The notes under the pieces: model-generated
Told to the model about the DNA's origin: nothing
Databases searched by the model: none
Seen by the model: only the letters and a program-made list of their open reading frames with translations
Position numbers and translations under genes: made by a program
Assembly: GCA_028282485.1 (NCBI GenBank)
Contig: JANQHU010000102.1
Location: 1-12,592, forward strand
Source: Bacillota bacterium
GTDB lineage: Bacteria; Bacillota; UBA4882; UBA8346
Direction of reading: 5' to 3'
Length of the DNA stretch: 12,592 bases
Shown here: positions 6,847 to 12,592 of the stretch, piece by piece
Layout: every line of letters begins with the position of its first letter
Numbering within the stretch: the first letter of the stretch is position 1

Positions 6847-8703
6847 TTGAAGATTGAGCAAATTGCTATTTTAGATTGTGGGGGCCAGTATACGAAAGTT
6901 ATCGACCGGAAAGTAAGAGAAATGGCGGTCAAGACCGAGATATTTTCGATTAAGGTGACAACCGATAAATTAAAAGAATTTCAGGCTATCATTTTATCAG
7001 GAGGCCCTTCCAGCGTCTGGCATGAAGATGCTTTGAAATATAATTCGGAAATTTTTGAGCTGGGAATTCCGATTTTGGGAATTTGTTACGGCATGCAATT
7101 AATTAATAAGCATTTTGGCGGGGAAGTCAGGCCGGGTTTAACTACCGAATACGGAGAGACCACTATTCTAACTGAACCCCATTGCCCGCTTTTTTCTGGT
7201 TTAGATGTTAATCAGATAGTCTTAATGAGTCATGGCGATTCCATAACCAAGTTGGCTCCAGGTTTTCAGGTAGCTGCTCGTTCCGAAAATGTTTACGCGG
7301 CTATTTACCATCCTCAGCGAAAGATTTACGGGGTCCAGTTTCATCCTGAGGTAGATCTGACCCTCCAAGGCAAACAAATAATGGAAAATTTTCTTTTTAA
7401 GATATGTGGTTTGACGGGAAATTACATTCTCGAAGACCGGATTCAAACTGCTATCGCCAAAATTAGAGAACAAGTAGGTAATAATAAGATCCTGGTCCTG
7501 GTCAGTGGGGGGGTGGATTCGGCGGTAAGTGCCGCTTTGTTAGTGAAAGCCCTTCCCCCGGAGAATATCTATGCCATTCATATTGATCATGGTTTAATGA
7601 GAAAAGACGAAAGTGATCTGGTTTGTGAGAATTTAAGGGAAATGGGCTTGCAAAACCTAATCCGCGCTAATGCCGCGACCGTCTTTTTTGATGAAATAAT
7701 TGAAGTGAACGGAACTAAGATCGGCCCTTTAACCCAGACCATTGACCCAGAGAAGAAAAGAAGTCTGATTGGGGAGACTTTTATTAAAGTAATTCGCCAA
7801 ACTGCGTCCGGCCTGAATTTAGATTTTGACCAAACTTTTTGGGCCCAAGGAACTTTACGCCCCGATTTGATTGAAAGCGGCAATCCCGATGTGAGTAGCC
7901 ATGCCCACAAAATTAAGACCCATCATAATGATGTGGATATTGTACGGCGGGCTCGGGAAAAAGGGTTAGTAATTGAAACCAATTGGGATTGGCATAAGGA
8001 TGAAGTGCGTCAAGTAGCCCGGAGTCTCGGAATTCACGAAAGTATTGCCGGACGCCAACCCTTTCCAGGGCCTGGTTTGGCCATTCGCTTAATCTGTAAC
8101 GATGGCCGAGACCAGATCGCACCCGCTCAACATCAAAAATTGAAGGTGGTTTTAAAAGAATTGCCCGGTGATTGTGAGGCCCAGGTAGTTCCTTTAAAAT
8201 CCGTGGGCGTCCAAGGAGACTGCCGTAGTTACCGTTATCTTGCCGTAGCTTACCAGAAGGCTCTGGATTTTAATTGGGACGAGGTTTACCAGATTGGCAA
8301 AGAAGTGCCGAATCGGGTTGATTTCATTAATCGGGTCGCTTATATCTTAAATGAAAGCCAACCCCAGGGAGAGCTGCAGACTTATCCCATGTATATTAAC
8401 CGGGAAAATGTCGCTTTATTACAAGAAATTGATCATTTAGTAGTCTCTAAGCTTAATATTCCACCAGTGAGTCAAGTCTTTGCCGTACTTTTACCCTTAG
8501 GGGTTACCAAAAAATACTCCGTGGCGATTCGTTCCTTTGTCACTAATGATTTCATGACTGGCCGCCCCGCTTTTCTGGGAAGAGATTTACCCAAAGAGCT
8601 GATGGCAGAATTAGTTGCAGAGATTACCCGGATTTTTCCGGAAATTGAGTTTGTAATGTATGATGTCACCAGTAAACCGCCGGCTACCGTGGAATGGCAG
8701 TGA
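6847..8703 (+). CDS. guaA: GMP synthase (glutamine-hydrolysing), long eukaryote-like form
   Basis: GuaA converts XMP to GMP using ATP and glutamine, the last step of guanine nucleotide synthesis. TTG 6847 is the start: GAGGTG (6833-6838) lies 8 nt upstream and the N-terminus IEQIAILDCGGQY is canonical. The class I glutaminase domain (about 1-190) has Cys80 in GICYGMQ plus His166 and Glu168 in QFHPEVD. The ATP pyrophosphatase domain (about 195-410) has SGGVDS at 220-225 and ends RQPFPGPGLAIR. The C-terminal dimerisation region is long. VGVQGDCRSYRY (453-464) is separated by about 100 residues from RSFVTNDFMTG (562-572), whereas common bacterial GuaA has only about 13 residues between the matching motifs. 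This accounts for 618 residues against the usual 510-525. The arrangement and wording (IKTHHND, VGVQGDCRSY) resemble human GMPS. The C-terminus PPATVEWQ is complete. It converges with the minus-strand gene 19 bp downstream. Confidence 0.97.
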   Translation: MKIEQIAILDCGGQYTKVIDRKVREMAVKTEIFSIKVTTDKLKEFQAIILSGGPSSVWHEDALKYNSEIFELGIPILGICYGMQLINKHFGGEVRPGLTTEYGETTILTEPHCPLFSGLDVNQIVLMSHGDSITKLAPGFQVAARSENVYAAIYHPQRKIYGVQFHPEVDLTLQGKQIMENFLFKICGLTGNYILEDRIQTAIAKIREQVGNNKILVLVSGGVDSAVSAALLVKALPPENIYAIHIDHGLMRKDESDLVCENLREMGLQNLIRANAATVFFDEIIEVNGTKIGPLTQTIDPEKKRSLIGETFIKVIRQTASGLNLDFDQTFWAQGTLRPDLIESGNPDVSSHAHKIKTHHNDVDIVRRAREKGLVIETNWDWHKDEVRQVARSLGIHESIAGRQPFPGPGLAIRLICNDGRDQIAPAQHQKLKVVLKELPGDCEAQVVPLKSVGVQGDCRSYRYLAVAYQKALDFNWDEVYQIGKEVPNRVDFINRVAYILNESQPQGELQTYPMYINRENVALLQEIDHLVVSKLNIPPVSQVFAVLLPLGVTKKYSVAIRSFVTNDFMTGRPAFLGRDLPKELMAELVAEITRIFPEIEFVMYDVTSKPPATVEWQ

Positions 8704-8722
8704 AGGAAGGGTCCCGGAAATA

Positions 8723-10492
8723 TTACGTTCTTTGAACCAGTAACTCTTTTCCTTTAAACCCAACTCCCAAAGCCACCACTTCAGTTAGCCCTTCGGCAGC
8801 GATTAACCCTTCCCGATATTTTTTCTCCTCAATCTGCTGCAGTGCTGCCTGGGCTAACTCCTCTAAGCTTTTTTTCCCTTTGGTACTATCCCATTTAAAC
8901 TCAAAGAGATAGGCGGTTGGGTTTTGCTTTTTGTCCCGGGGAATTAAGGCTAGATCCGGGCGGCCCAGGCCGTATTCCTTATTGCTATAAACCTGATATT
9001 TATCTAAGGCGAAGGACAATAACCCCAACATAAACCCGTGGTAAAAATTCTCATGCCTGATCTTTTGCTGGGCCAACCCTAATTTTTCATAAGCAACAGG
9101 CTGCGGGGGCAGATCATAGTAACTTACCTGTTTGAAATACAATTCTTCCAACAAAATAGTAAAGGTTTCTAAATCTTTTTCGACTAAACTTTGAATCAGA
9201 TTTTCTATCTCTACCGCTACCCGAGCTTCTTCTTTAAAAAAACTGCGAATCATGTCTCGATAAATCAGCCGCACTTCCACATTGGGGATTTCCAGCTGAT
9301 ACTCAAACTTCTCCCCCAATAAATCTTTACGACGGCCGGAAGCTTTTAGGTACCCGGCGTGGAGTAAAAAACTCCAAGCCACCTCGGGGTTATCCTTAAT
9401 ACTCTGATAAACCACGTTTTCTTCAATCACCTTGTAGACTTCTTCGCCTTGGATTAGTTTTTCGACTACTTCTTTACCTTCTTTTTTGTCTAGTTGTAGT
9501 ACTTCTTTAAGAATCTGGTTATCGCTAGTGTTGATCCAGTGAGGTTTAAAACCTTCTCGAGGGGAACTAATAAATTTAAGAATACTCCAAGGGTTATAAA
9601 TAACCGTATCTAGACCAAAAATATAGCCGTTATACCAATTTTTAATTCCTTCTAAATCCCCTTCGAGGCCATAATATGCTGCCATCTCTGTCACTTCCAG
9701 CTCGACAAATCCAAAGTATTCATGAAACCTTTCGGATAAAAGAGTCTCTACTAGTGGGTTGTTAAAATCACTAAAAATACTCTCCTGGGCTACTTTCATA
9801 ATTCCCGTGAGCACTCCTTGCTTTAATGCTTCATTATCTTTGAAACCTTTAACGAGCATACTTCTTTTAAACTCAATGATTTGCCGAAAATAACCATTTA
9901 GGTAACCCGCTTGGATGGGGGTATCGTATTCATCAATAATCACCATACATTTTTTTTTAAAGTAACGTTTCAAATAATCCGTTAAATTTTTAATAACATT
10001 GGTGTAATCAACTTCGTTACCTTCATAATTCATTACCTTATTATAAATTTTTTTTTCAACTTCACTTAACACATTTGATTCGATAATATAGCGATGCCGT
10101 CGATACTCCCCAGCAATGGTTTCTTTTAAATTTTGATACGCTTTCTCCCAGGTGTTTTGTTTCACTTCTTTAAAGGTCAAGTAGACCACCGGGTAAGTTC
10201 CTTGAAGCTGATGGTACTTCTCCTCGGCAAAAATCTTTAAATCTGTAAAAAGATAACTGACATCAATATCTTCCAATGTATGCTGCCGACACTCGGGAAT
10301 CTCGAAAAAATATTTGAGCATACTCAGGTTTAAGGTCTTCCCAAACCGCCGTGGTCGGGTGATGAGAACGACTTTGTCGGGCCTTTCACTTAAATCTTTT
10401 ATCAGTAAAGTCTTATCAACATAATAACCATTTTTGTCAATTATTTCTTTAAAGTTATCAATCCCTTGAAGAATTTGTTTTTGCTTCGCCAT
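8723..10492 (-). CDS. AAA-ATPase-like / PD-(D/E)XK nuclease superfamily protein
   Basis: The 589-residue protein has the two-part build of the AAA-ATPase_like plus PD-(D/E)XK (formerly DUF1703) family, common in multiple copies in Clostridia, Bacteroidota and Fusobacteria. The N-terminus holds YYVDKTLLI, the P-loop ITRPRRFGKT (44-53, GK at 51-52) and Walker B VIIDEYD (184-190). YNGYIFG (287-293) is a further family landmark. The C-terminal nuclease-like domain shows ENFYHGFMLG (481-490, Glu481), GRPD (510-513, Asp513) and FEFK (530-533), so its catalytic set looks intact. No function is established for the family; roles in DNA metabolism or defence are only suggested. ATG 10492 is preceded by AAGGAG at 7 nt. 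It has its own promoter and no partner gene on its strand, and converges on guaA. I see no terminator in the 19-bp gap. Confidence 0.9.
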   Translation of the reverse strand: MAKQKQILQGIDNFKEIIDKNGYYVDKTLLIKDLSERPDKVVLITRPRRFGKTLNLSMLKYFFEIPECRQHTLEDIDVSYLFTDLKIFAEEKYHQLQGTYPVVYLTFKEVKQNTWEKAYQNLKETIAGEYRRHRYIIESNVLSEVEKKIYNKVMNYEGNEVDYTNVIKNLTDYLKRYFKKKCMVIIDEYDTPIQAGYLNGYFRQIIEFKRSMLVKGFKDNEALKQGVLTGIMKVAQESIFSDFNNPLVETLLSERFHEYFGFVELEVTEMAAYYGLEGDLEGIKNWYNGYIFGLDTVIYNPWSILKFISSPREGFKPHWINTSDNQILKEVLQLDKKEGKEVVEKLIQGEEVYKVIEENVVYQSIKDNPEVAWSFLLHAGYLKASGRRKDLLGEKFEYQLEIPNVEVRLIYRDMIRSFFKEEARVAVEIENLIQSLVEKDLETFTILLEELYFKQVSYYDLPPQPVAYEKLGLAQQKIRHENFYHGFMLGLLSFALDKYQVYSNKEYGLGRPDLALIPRDKKQNPTAYLFEFKWDSTKGKKSLEELAQAALQQIEEKKYREGLIAAEGLTEVVALGVGFKGKELLVQRT

Positions 10493-10553
10493 GGGTTGCT
10501 CCTTTTAAACTTTTCATGATATTTATATTAAAGAGTGCTTTTTTCTCTTAAAT

Positions 10554-10583
10554 ATTATAGCATTTCTAAGATAATTTAAGCAA
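10554..10583 (-). promoter_or_regulatory. Extended -10 promoter of the AAA-ATPase-like/nuclease gene
   Basis: On the minus strand TTGCTT (10578-10583) is followed 18 bp later by a perfect TATAAT (10554-10559), preceded by TGC (10560-10562), a consensus extended -10. The leader would be about 55 nt. Confidence 0.6.
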
Positions 10584-10642
10584 TTAATTTAATAGACCAA
10601 CACAATGTTTATTTATAGCATAAAAAATGTTTAGTTAATGGA

Positions 10643-10665
10643 TCCAAAAACCCATGGTTTTTGGA
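10643..10665. repeat. Perfect 10-bp-arm palindrome upstream of the -35 box
   Basis: TCCAAAAACC (10643-10652) and GGTTTTTGGA (10656-10665) are exact complements around a 3-nt centre CAT. It ends 12 bp before the -35 hexamer at 10678. As a hairpin it has its T-run inside the stem, so it is a poor terminator. A protein-binding operator is the better guess. Confidence 0.55.
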
Positions 10666-10677
10666 CGTGTAATTTTC

Positions 10678-10706
10678 TTGACAATTCTTTTTTAAATTGA
10701 TAAAAT
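10678..10706 (+). promoter_or_regulatory. Near-consensus promoter of the tandem paralogue operon
   Basis: TTGACA (10678-10683), exactly 17 bp, then TAAAAT (10701-10706), with TG at 10698-10699 giving an extended -10 as well. The expected start site is near 10713. This is the best promoter in the window. Confidence 0.75.
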
Positions 10707-10715
10707 TTACCTATA

Positions 10716-10743
10716 AATATTCATAATGTTTATTGTGAATATT
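10716..10743 (+). repeat. 28-bp palindrome at the expected transcript 5' end
   Basis: AATATTCATAAT (10716-10727) pairs with ATTGTGAATATT (10732-10743) over 12 positions with one G-T wobble, closed by GTTT. It begins about 3 nt after the expected start site. It could be an operator or a 5' stabilising hairpin in the mRNA. Confidence 0.5.
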
Positions 10744-10797
10744 ATTTAAACAATTTGGAGTGTACTGATTAAACAAAGAAAGGACTAATATTAAGAA

Positions 10798-11388
10798 ATG
10801 AAAAAGCTCTTAATAATTTTATCAATTATTATCTTATTTATCATTGCCTTTAATTATAAAAGCATCCATGCCTTAATAACTGATAACATATTAGTAAAGG
10901 AAACAACTGCGGCAAAAAAGGGTAGTTTCTTAAAAAAAAATAAAGAAAATGACTTAAATAATCCTGACATTAAAAACGAAACTATAGAAGTGGGAAATTT
11001 TAAACTAACTCTATCCGGCTGTAATCTTTATTATGAAGGATTAGGAAAAAGCGGAGTTCTTAAATTATCTTTTCCTGAACCATGTATGTTTAGTAAAAAT
11101 AAAAAGGGTGAAATCAGAGTGGTATATACAGCAGGTAAAACAAAGACGCTATTGGTAGGGTCTTACAAAGAAATCGAACCATTTGAATATAAAGGTAAAA
11201 TAAAAAAACAATACGACACCTATGCAAGAGCAATAGTAATTTCCGATACTGAAATTAGACTTTCTAGAGAAATTGCTAGAGGCTCTCTTGGCCCACCTAA
11301 ACTTGGTGATGAAGAAGACGAAAAATTATTCCAGATCCTTGCCGCTGATACCGTGCCGATTACTGAACTAGAAGTAAAAAACGAGTAG
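10798..11388 (+). CDS. Secreted or membrane-anchored protein of unknown function, tandem paralogue 1
   Basis: I do not recognise this 196-residue protein with confidence. It starts MKKLLIILSIIILFIIAF, a signal peptide or uncleaved anchor, followed by a Lys/Asn-rich linker (about 35-62). A compact domain follows (about 63-185), rich in predicted beta strands: VGNFKLTLSGCNLYYEG, LSFPEPC, IRVVYTAGKTKTLLVGS and ARAIVISDTEIRLSRE. Cys75 and Cys96 are the only cysteines, and both are kept at the same 21-residue spacing in the next gene, so a disulfide outside the cell is plausible. It ends in DEKLFQILAADTVPITELEV, also shared. The start is the only sensible one in frame (a TAA lies two codons upstream), although AAAGGA (10778-10783) is 14 nt away, longer than usual. 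Codon use is far more AT-rich than in fhs or guaA. It is the first gene of a two-gene unit under the 10678 promoter. Confidence 0.8.
   Translation: MKKLLIILSIIILFIIAFNYKSIHALITDNILVKETTAAKKGSFLKKNKENDLNNPDIKNETIEVGNFKLTLSGCNLYYEGLGKSGVLKLSFPEPCMFSKNKKGEIRVVYTAGKTKTLLVGSYKEIEPFEYKGKIKKQYDTYARAIVISDTEIRLSREIARGSLGPPKLGDEEDEKLFQILAADTVPITELEVKNE
11317..11388 (+). repeat. 3'-end segment, copy 1, nearly identical in the paralogue
   Basis: The last 72 bases of the first paralogue differ from those of the second at only 5 positions. Bases 11338-11367 (30 nt) match 11925-11954 exactly, including synonymous sites. The upstream parts of the two genes are much more diverged. Confidence 0.8.
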
Positions 11389-11417
11389 TGTTTTTTTATA
11401 AGATGAGGATGATTTAT

Positions 11418-11975
11418 TTGAAAAAAGTATTAATTATTTTGTTGATTTTCGTTATTTCGATTATTATTAATAAGTATGAGCATATTAATTGTTTTTTAAC
11501 TGAAAATATTTTTGCTAAAGAAAAAATTGTTAAATCGAAAAAAGTTGATAATAGTGATCAAAAAAAAGATGGCTTCTTTCAAAAATCTGTTACAATAGGG
11601 AAGTTTACTCTAGTTTTATCTGGTTGCCGTCTTTACTACGAAGGGGCAGGTGAAAAGGGAGTTGTCGAATTTCCATTTCCTCAGCCATGTCGTTTTTGTC
11701 ATACTGCCAATGGAGCAGTTCGGGTAGTTAATACTGGAAAATATAAGACAATACTAGTAGAAGGCACCAAAGAATTAGAAAATTTTAAAGGAGAATATGT
11801 TACTTTCACCCGAGCAATCGTGATCTCAAAAACCGATCTTCGGTTATCTAGAGAGACTAAAAAAGGGGCAAGAGGTTTTCCAGTTCCGGGACAGGACCGT
11901 TATGACGAAAAATTATTCCATATTCTTGCCGCTGATACCGTGCCGATTACTGAATTAGAAGTAAAAAAAGAATAG
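11418..11975 (+). CDS. Secreted or membrane-anchored protein of unknown function, tandem paralogue 2
   Basis: I choose TTG 11418 (185 residues, beginning MKKVLIILLIFVIS). GAGG (11405-11408) is 9 nt upstream, and the protein then aligns end to end with its paralogue. A GTG at 11388 overlapping the previous stop would add ten residues before the signal sequence and has no ribosome-binding site. The layout is the same: hydrophobic N-terminus, Lys-rich linker (about 34-55), then a domain with IGKFTLVLSGCRLYYEG, FPFPQPC, VRVVNTGKYKTILVEG and TRAIVISKTDLRLSRE, and the shared tail. Cys70 and Cys91 match the pair in paralogue 1. Extra cysteines at 25 and 94 are unique, and Cys91/Cys94 form a CRFC motif. 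The gap to the first gene is 29 nt, so they are surely cotranscribed. Function is unknown; two diverged copies could mean a heteromer or different ligands. Confidence 0.8.
   Translation: MKKVLIILLIFVISIIINKYEHINCFLTENIFAKEKIVKSKKVDNSDQKKDGFFQKSVTIGKFTLVLSGCRLYYEGAGEKGVVEFPFPQPCRFCHTANGAVRVVNTGKYKTILVEGTKELENFKGEYVTFTRAIVISKTDLRLSRETKKGARGFPVPGQDRYDEKLFHILAADTVPITELEVKKE
11904..11975 (+). repeat. 3'-end segment, copy 2
   Basis: This is the counterpart of 11317-11388: 67 of 72 bases are identical, with an exact 30-nt core at 11925-11954. It encodes the tail DEKLFHILAADTVPITELEV. Confidence 0.8.
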
Positions 11976-12009
11976 TATCTTAAAAATGTAATATCAATTG
12001 TTGAAAAAA

Positions 12010-12018
12010 TGATATAAT
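12010..12018 (+). promoter_or_regulatory. Extended -10 promoter of the last gene
   Basis: TGATATAAT (12010-12018) is a perfect extended -10 box with no good -35. The start site would be near 12025, giving a leader of about 70 nt. No terminator is visible between the paralogue stop at 11975 and this box, so readthrough from the pair is also possible. Confidence 0.5.
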
Positions 12019-12093
12019 AATAAACGTTATGACGATATTGTGTTTTTTTAATATTTTAGTAACGAATATAATTTTTGAAAGAGGGTTTTTAAA

Positions 12094-12555
12094 ATGGAGG
12101 GTAAAAAAAGAAAAATTATTATAATCAGTTCTTTGATATTATTAATAGTGGGCGGTTTATTAACAACTGGGATTTGGTTTTTGAAACTTTTTTTTACTGA
12201 CCAAACATTTCGTAAAGGTGATTTATTATATTGGGTTTTAACTGATGAAATAATCCAAGAGTTTCCGATTAAAGAATCGAAAGCTACCAATGTTACTTAT
12301 TATTCTTATCCCCAAGATGGAGATGCCGCAGCTATTATACAAATGAGATATCTTAGTAGTAATAATTATCAAACAGAGTTAGAAAACATAAAAAAGAAGC
12401 TAAGTGATTTAGGTTGTTTGTTAAACGAATATTTTAGTAATGAACGATTTAAACGTATGGAATTTGAATGTAAAAGTAATAATTCTTTGATTTATATTAC
12501 GATCGAGCCTATTCAACCATCAAGTTGTAAAGTGAAGATTAACTTTAGTTATTAA
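12094..12555 (+). CDS. Small single-pass membrane protein of unknown function
   Basis: I do not recognise this 153-residue protein. GAGGG (12081-12085) lies 8 nt before ATG, so the start is secure. Residues 1-7 are basic (MEGKKRK) and about 8-32 form one hydrophobic segment, giving a type II or uncleaved-signal topology with most of the protein outside the cell. The outer part (about 35-153) has a short helix-like charged stretch (ELENIKKKLSDLG) among strand-like segments, and three cysteines (108, 126, 145). It shows no clear similarity to the two preceding proteins, although all three are small and N-terminally anchored. Codon use is strongly AT-rich. It has its own likely promoter 75 bp upstream. 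The last 37 bases of the window after the stop are AT-rich and hold nothing I can name. Confidence 0.75.
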   Translation: MEGKKRKIIIISSLILLIVGGLLTTGIWFLKLFFTDQTFRKGDLLYWVLTDEIIQEFPIKESKATNVTYYSYPQDGDAAAIIQMRYLSSNNYQTELENIKKKLSDLGCLLNEYFSNERFKRMEFECKSNNSLIYITIEPIQPSSCKVKINFSY

Positions 12556-12592
12556 TAATTTTAGCTTAAAAAAATTAATTATAATATATTAA

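Larger units (their letters stand above)
10493..10797. other. Divergent intergenic control region (305 bp)
   Basis: No gene lies here. From left to right it holds the minus-strand ribosome-binding site and promoter (10554-10583), two copies of AATGTTTA (10604-10611, 10626-10633; a third at 10725-10732), a perfect palindrome (10643-10665), the plus-strand promoter (10678-10706) and a second palindrome at the expected transcript start (10716-10743). The octamer is AT-rich and may recur by chance. Confidence 0.6.

Noticed and set aside
7222..8669. Four minus-strand open frames inside guaA
   Set aside because: They lie wholly antisense to a well-conserved gene, show no domain, signal or ribosome-binding site, and are shadow frames.
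10643..10665. Palindrome as a Rho-independent terminator
   Set aside because: Its T-run is within the stem with no U-tract after it, and no gene ends nearby on either strand.
11388..11417. GTG 11388 overlapping the previous stop as the start of paralogue 2
   Set aside because: No ribosome-binding site, and it adds residues ahead of the signal sequence that paralogue 1 lacks; TTG 11418 has a well-placed GAGG.
12048..12290. Minus-strand open frame of 80 codons over the last gene
   Set aside because: It overlaps the promoter, ribosome-binding site and first third of a gene with a secure start; its composition is that of an antisense shadow.
1..12592. CRISPR array, tRNA/rRNA genes, transposase or integrase
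   Set aside because: No regularly spaced repeats, cloverleaf-like sequences or recombinase motifs were seen in the gaps or open frames.

Overview
The window looks like a chromosomal segment from an anaerobic, low-to-moderate GC member of the Bacillota (Clostridia-like). I infer this from several TTG starts, Shine-Dalgarno sites close to GGAGG, a formate-tetrahydrofolate ligase, a clostridial-style AAA-ATPase-like/PD-(D/E)XK protein, and promoters with extended -10 boxes. I cannot name a genus. No rRNA, tRNA, CRISPR array, transposase or integrase is visible.

Layout. (1) 2-3508 holds surface and accessory genes: the 3' part of a PA14/Ig-like protein on +, then on - a lipoprotein glycoside hydrolase of clan GH-A (PslG/GH39-like) and, upstream of it, a class V PLP enzyme that lacks the usual catalytic cysteine of cysteine desulfurases. 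(2) 3604-5450 is the one-carbon gene fhs, with its own promoter, a probable TTG start and a composite terminator hairpin. (3) 5503-6749 is an exported TPR protein with a long AT-rich leader. (4) 6790-8703 is guaA in a long form that resembles eukaryotic GMP synthetase. (5) 8723-10492 (-) is an AAA-ATPase-like/PD-(D/E)XK nuclease-family protein. (6) 10493-12592 is a markedly AT-rich accessory stretch. A near-consensus promoter lies between two palindromes and drives a tandem pair of related secreted or membrane-anchored proteins of unknown function. A single-pass membrane protein with its own extended -10 promoter follows.

Functional links. fhs (10-formyl-THF for purine synthesis and one-carbon flux) and guaA (XMP to GMP) are housekeeping genes that touch purine metabolism, but they are not in one operon. 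The PA14 protein and the hydrolase, which converge 13 bp apart, both suggest work on extracellular polysaccharide. The least explained part is the tandem paralogue module at 10.6-12.0 kb. Its two genes have diverged along most of their length, yet their last 72 bases are almost identical at the DNA level.

Several starts differ from the longest open frame: the hydrolase starts at 2153 and is probably leaderless, fhs at 3675 (TTG), the TPR protein at 5694, and the second paralogue at 11418 (TTG).
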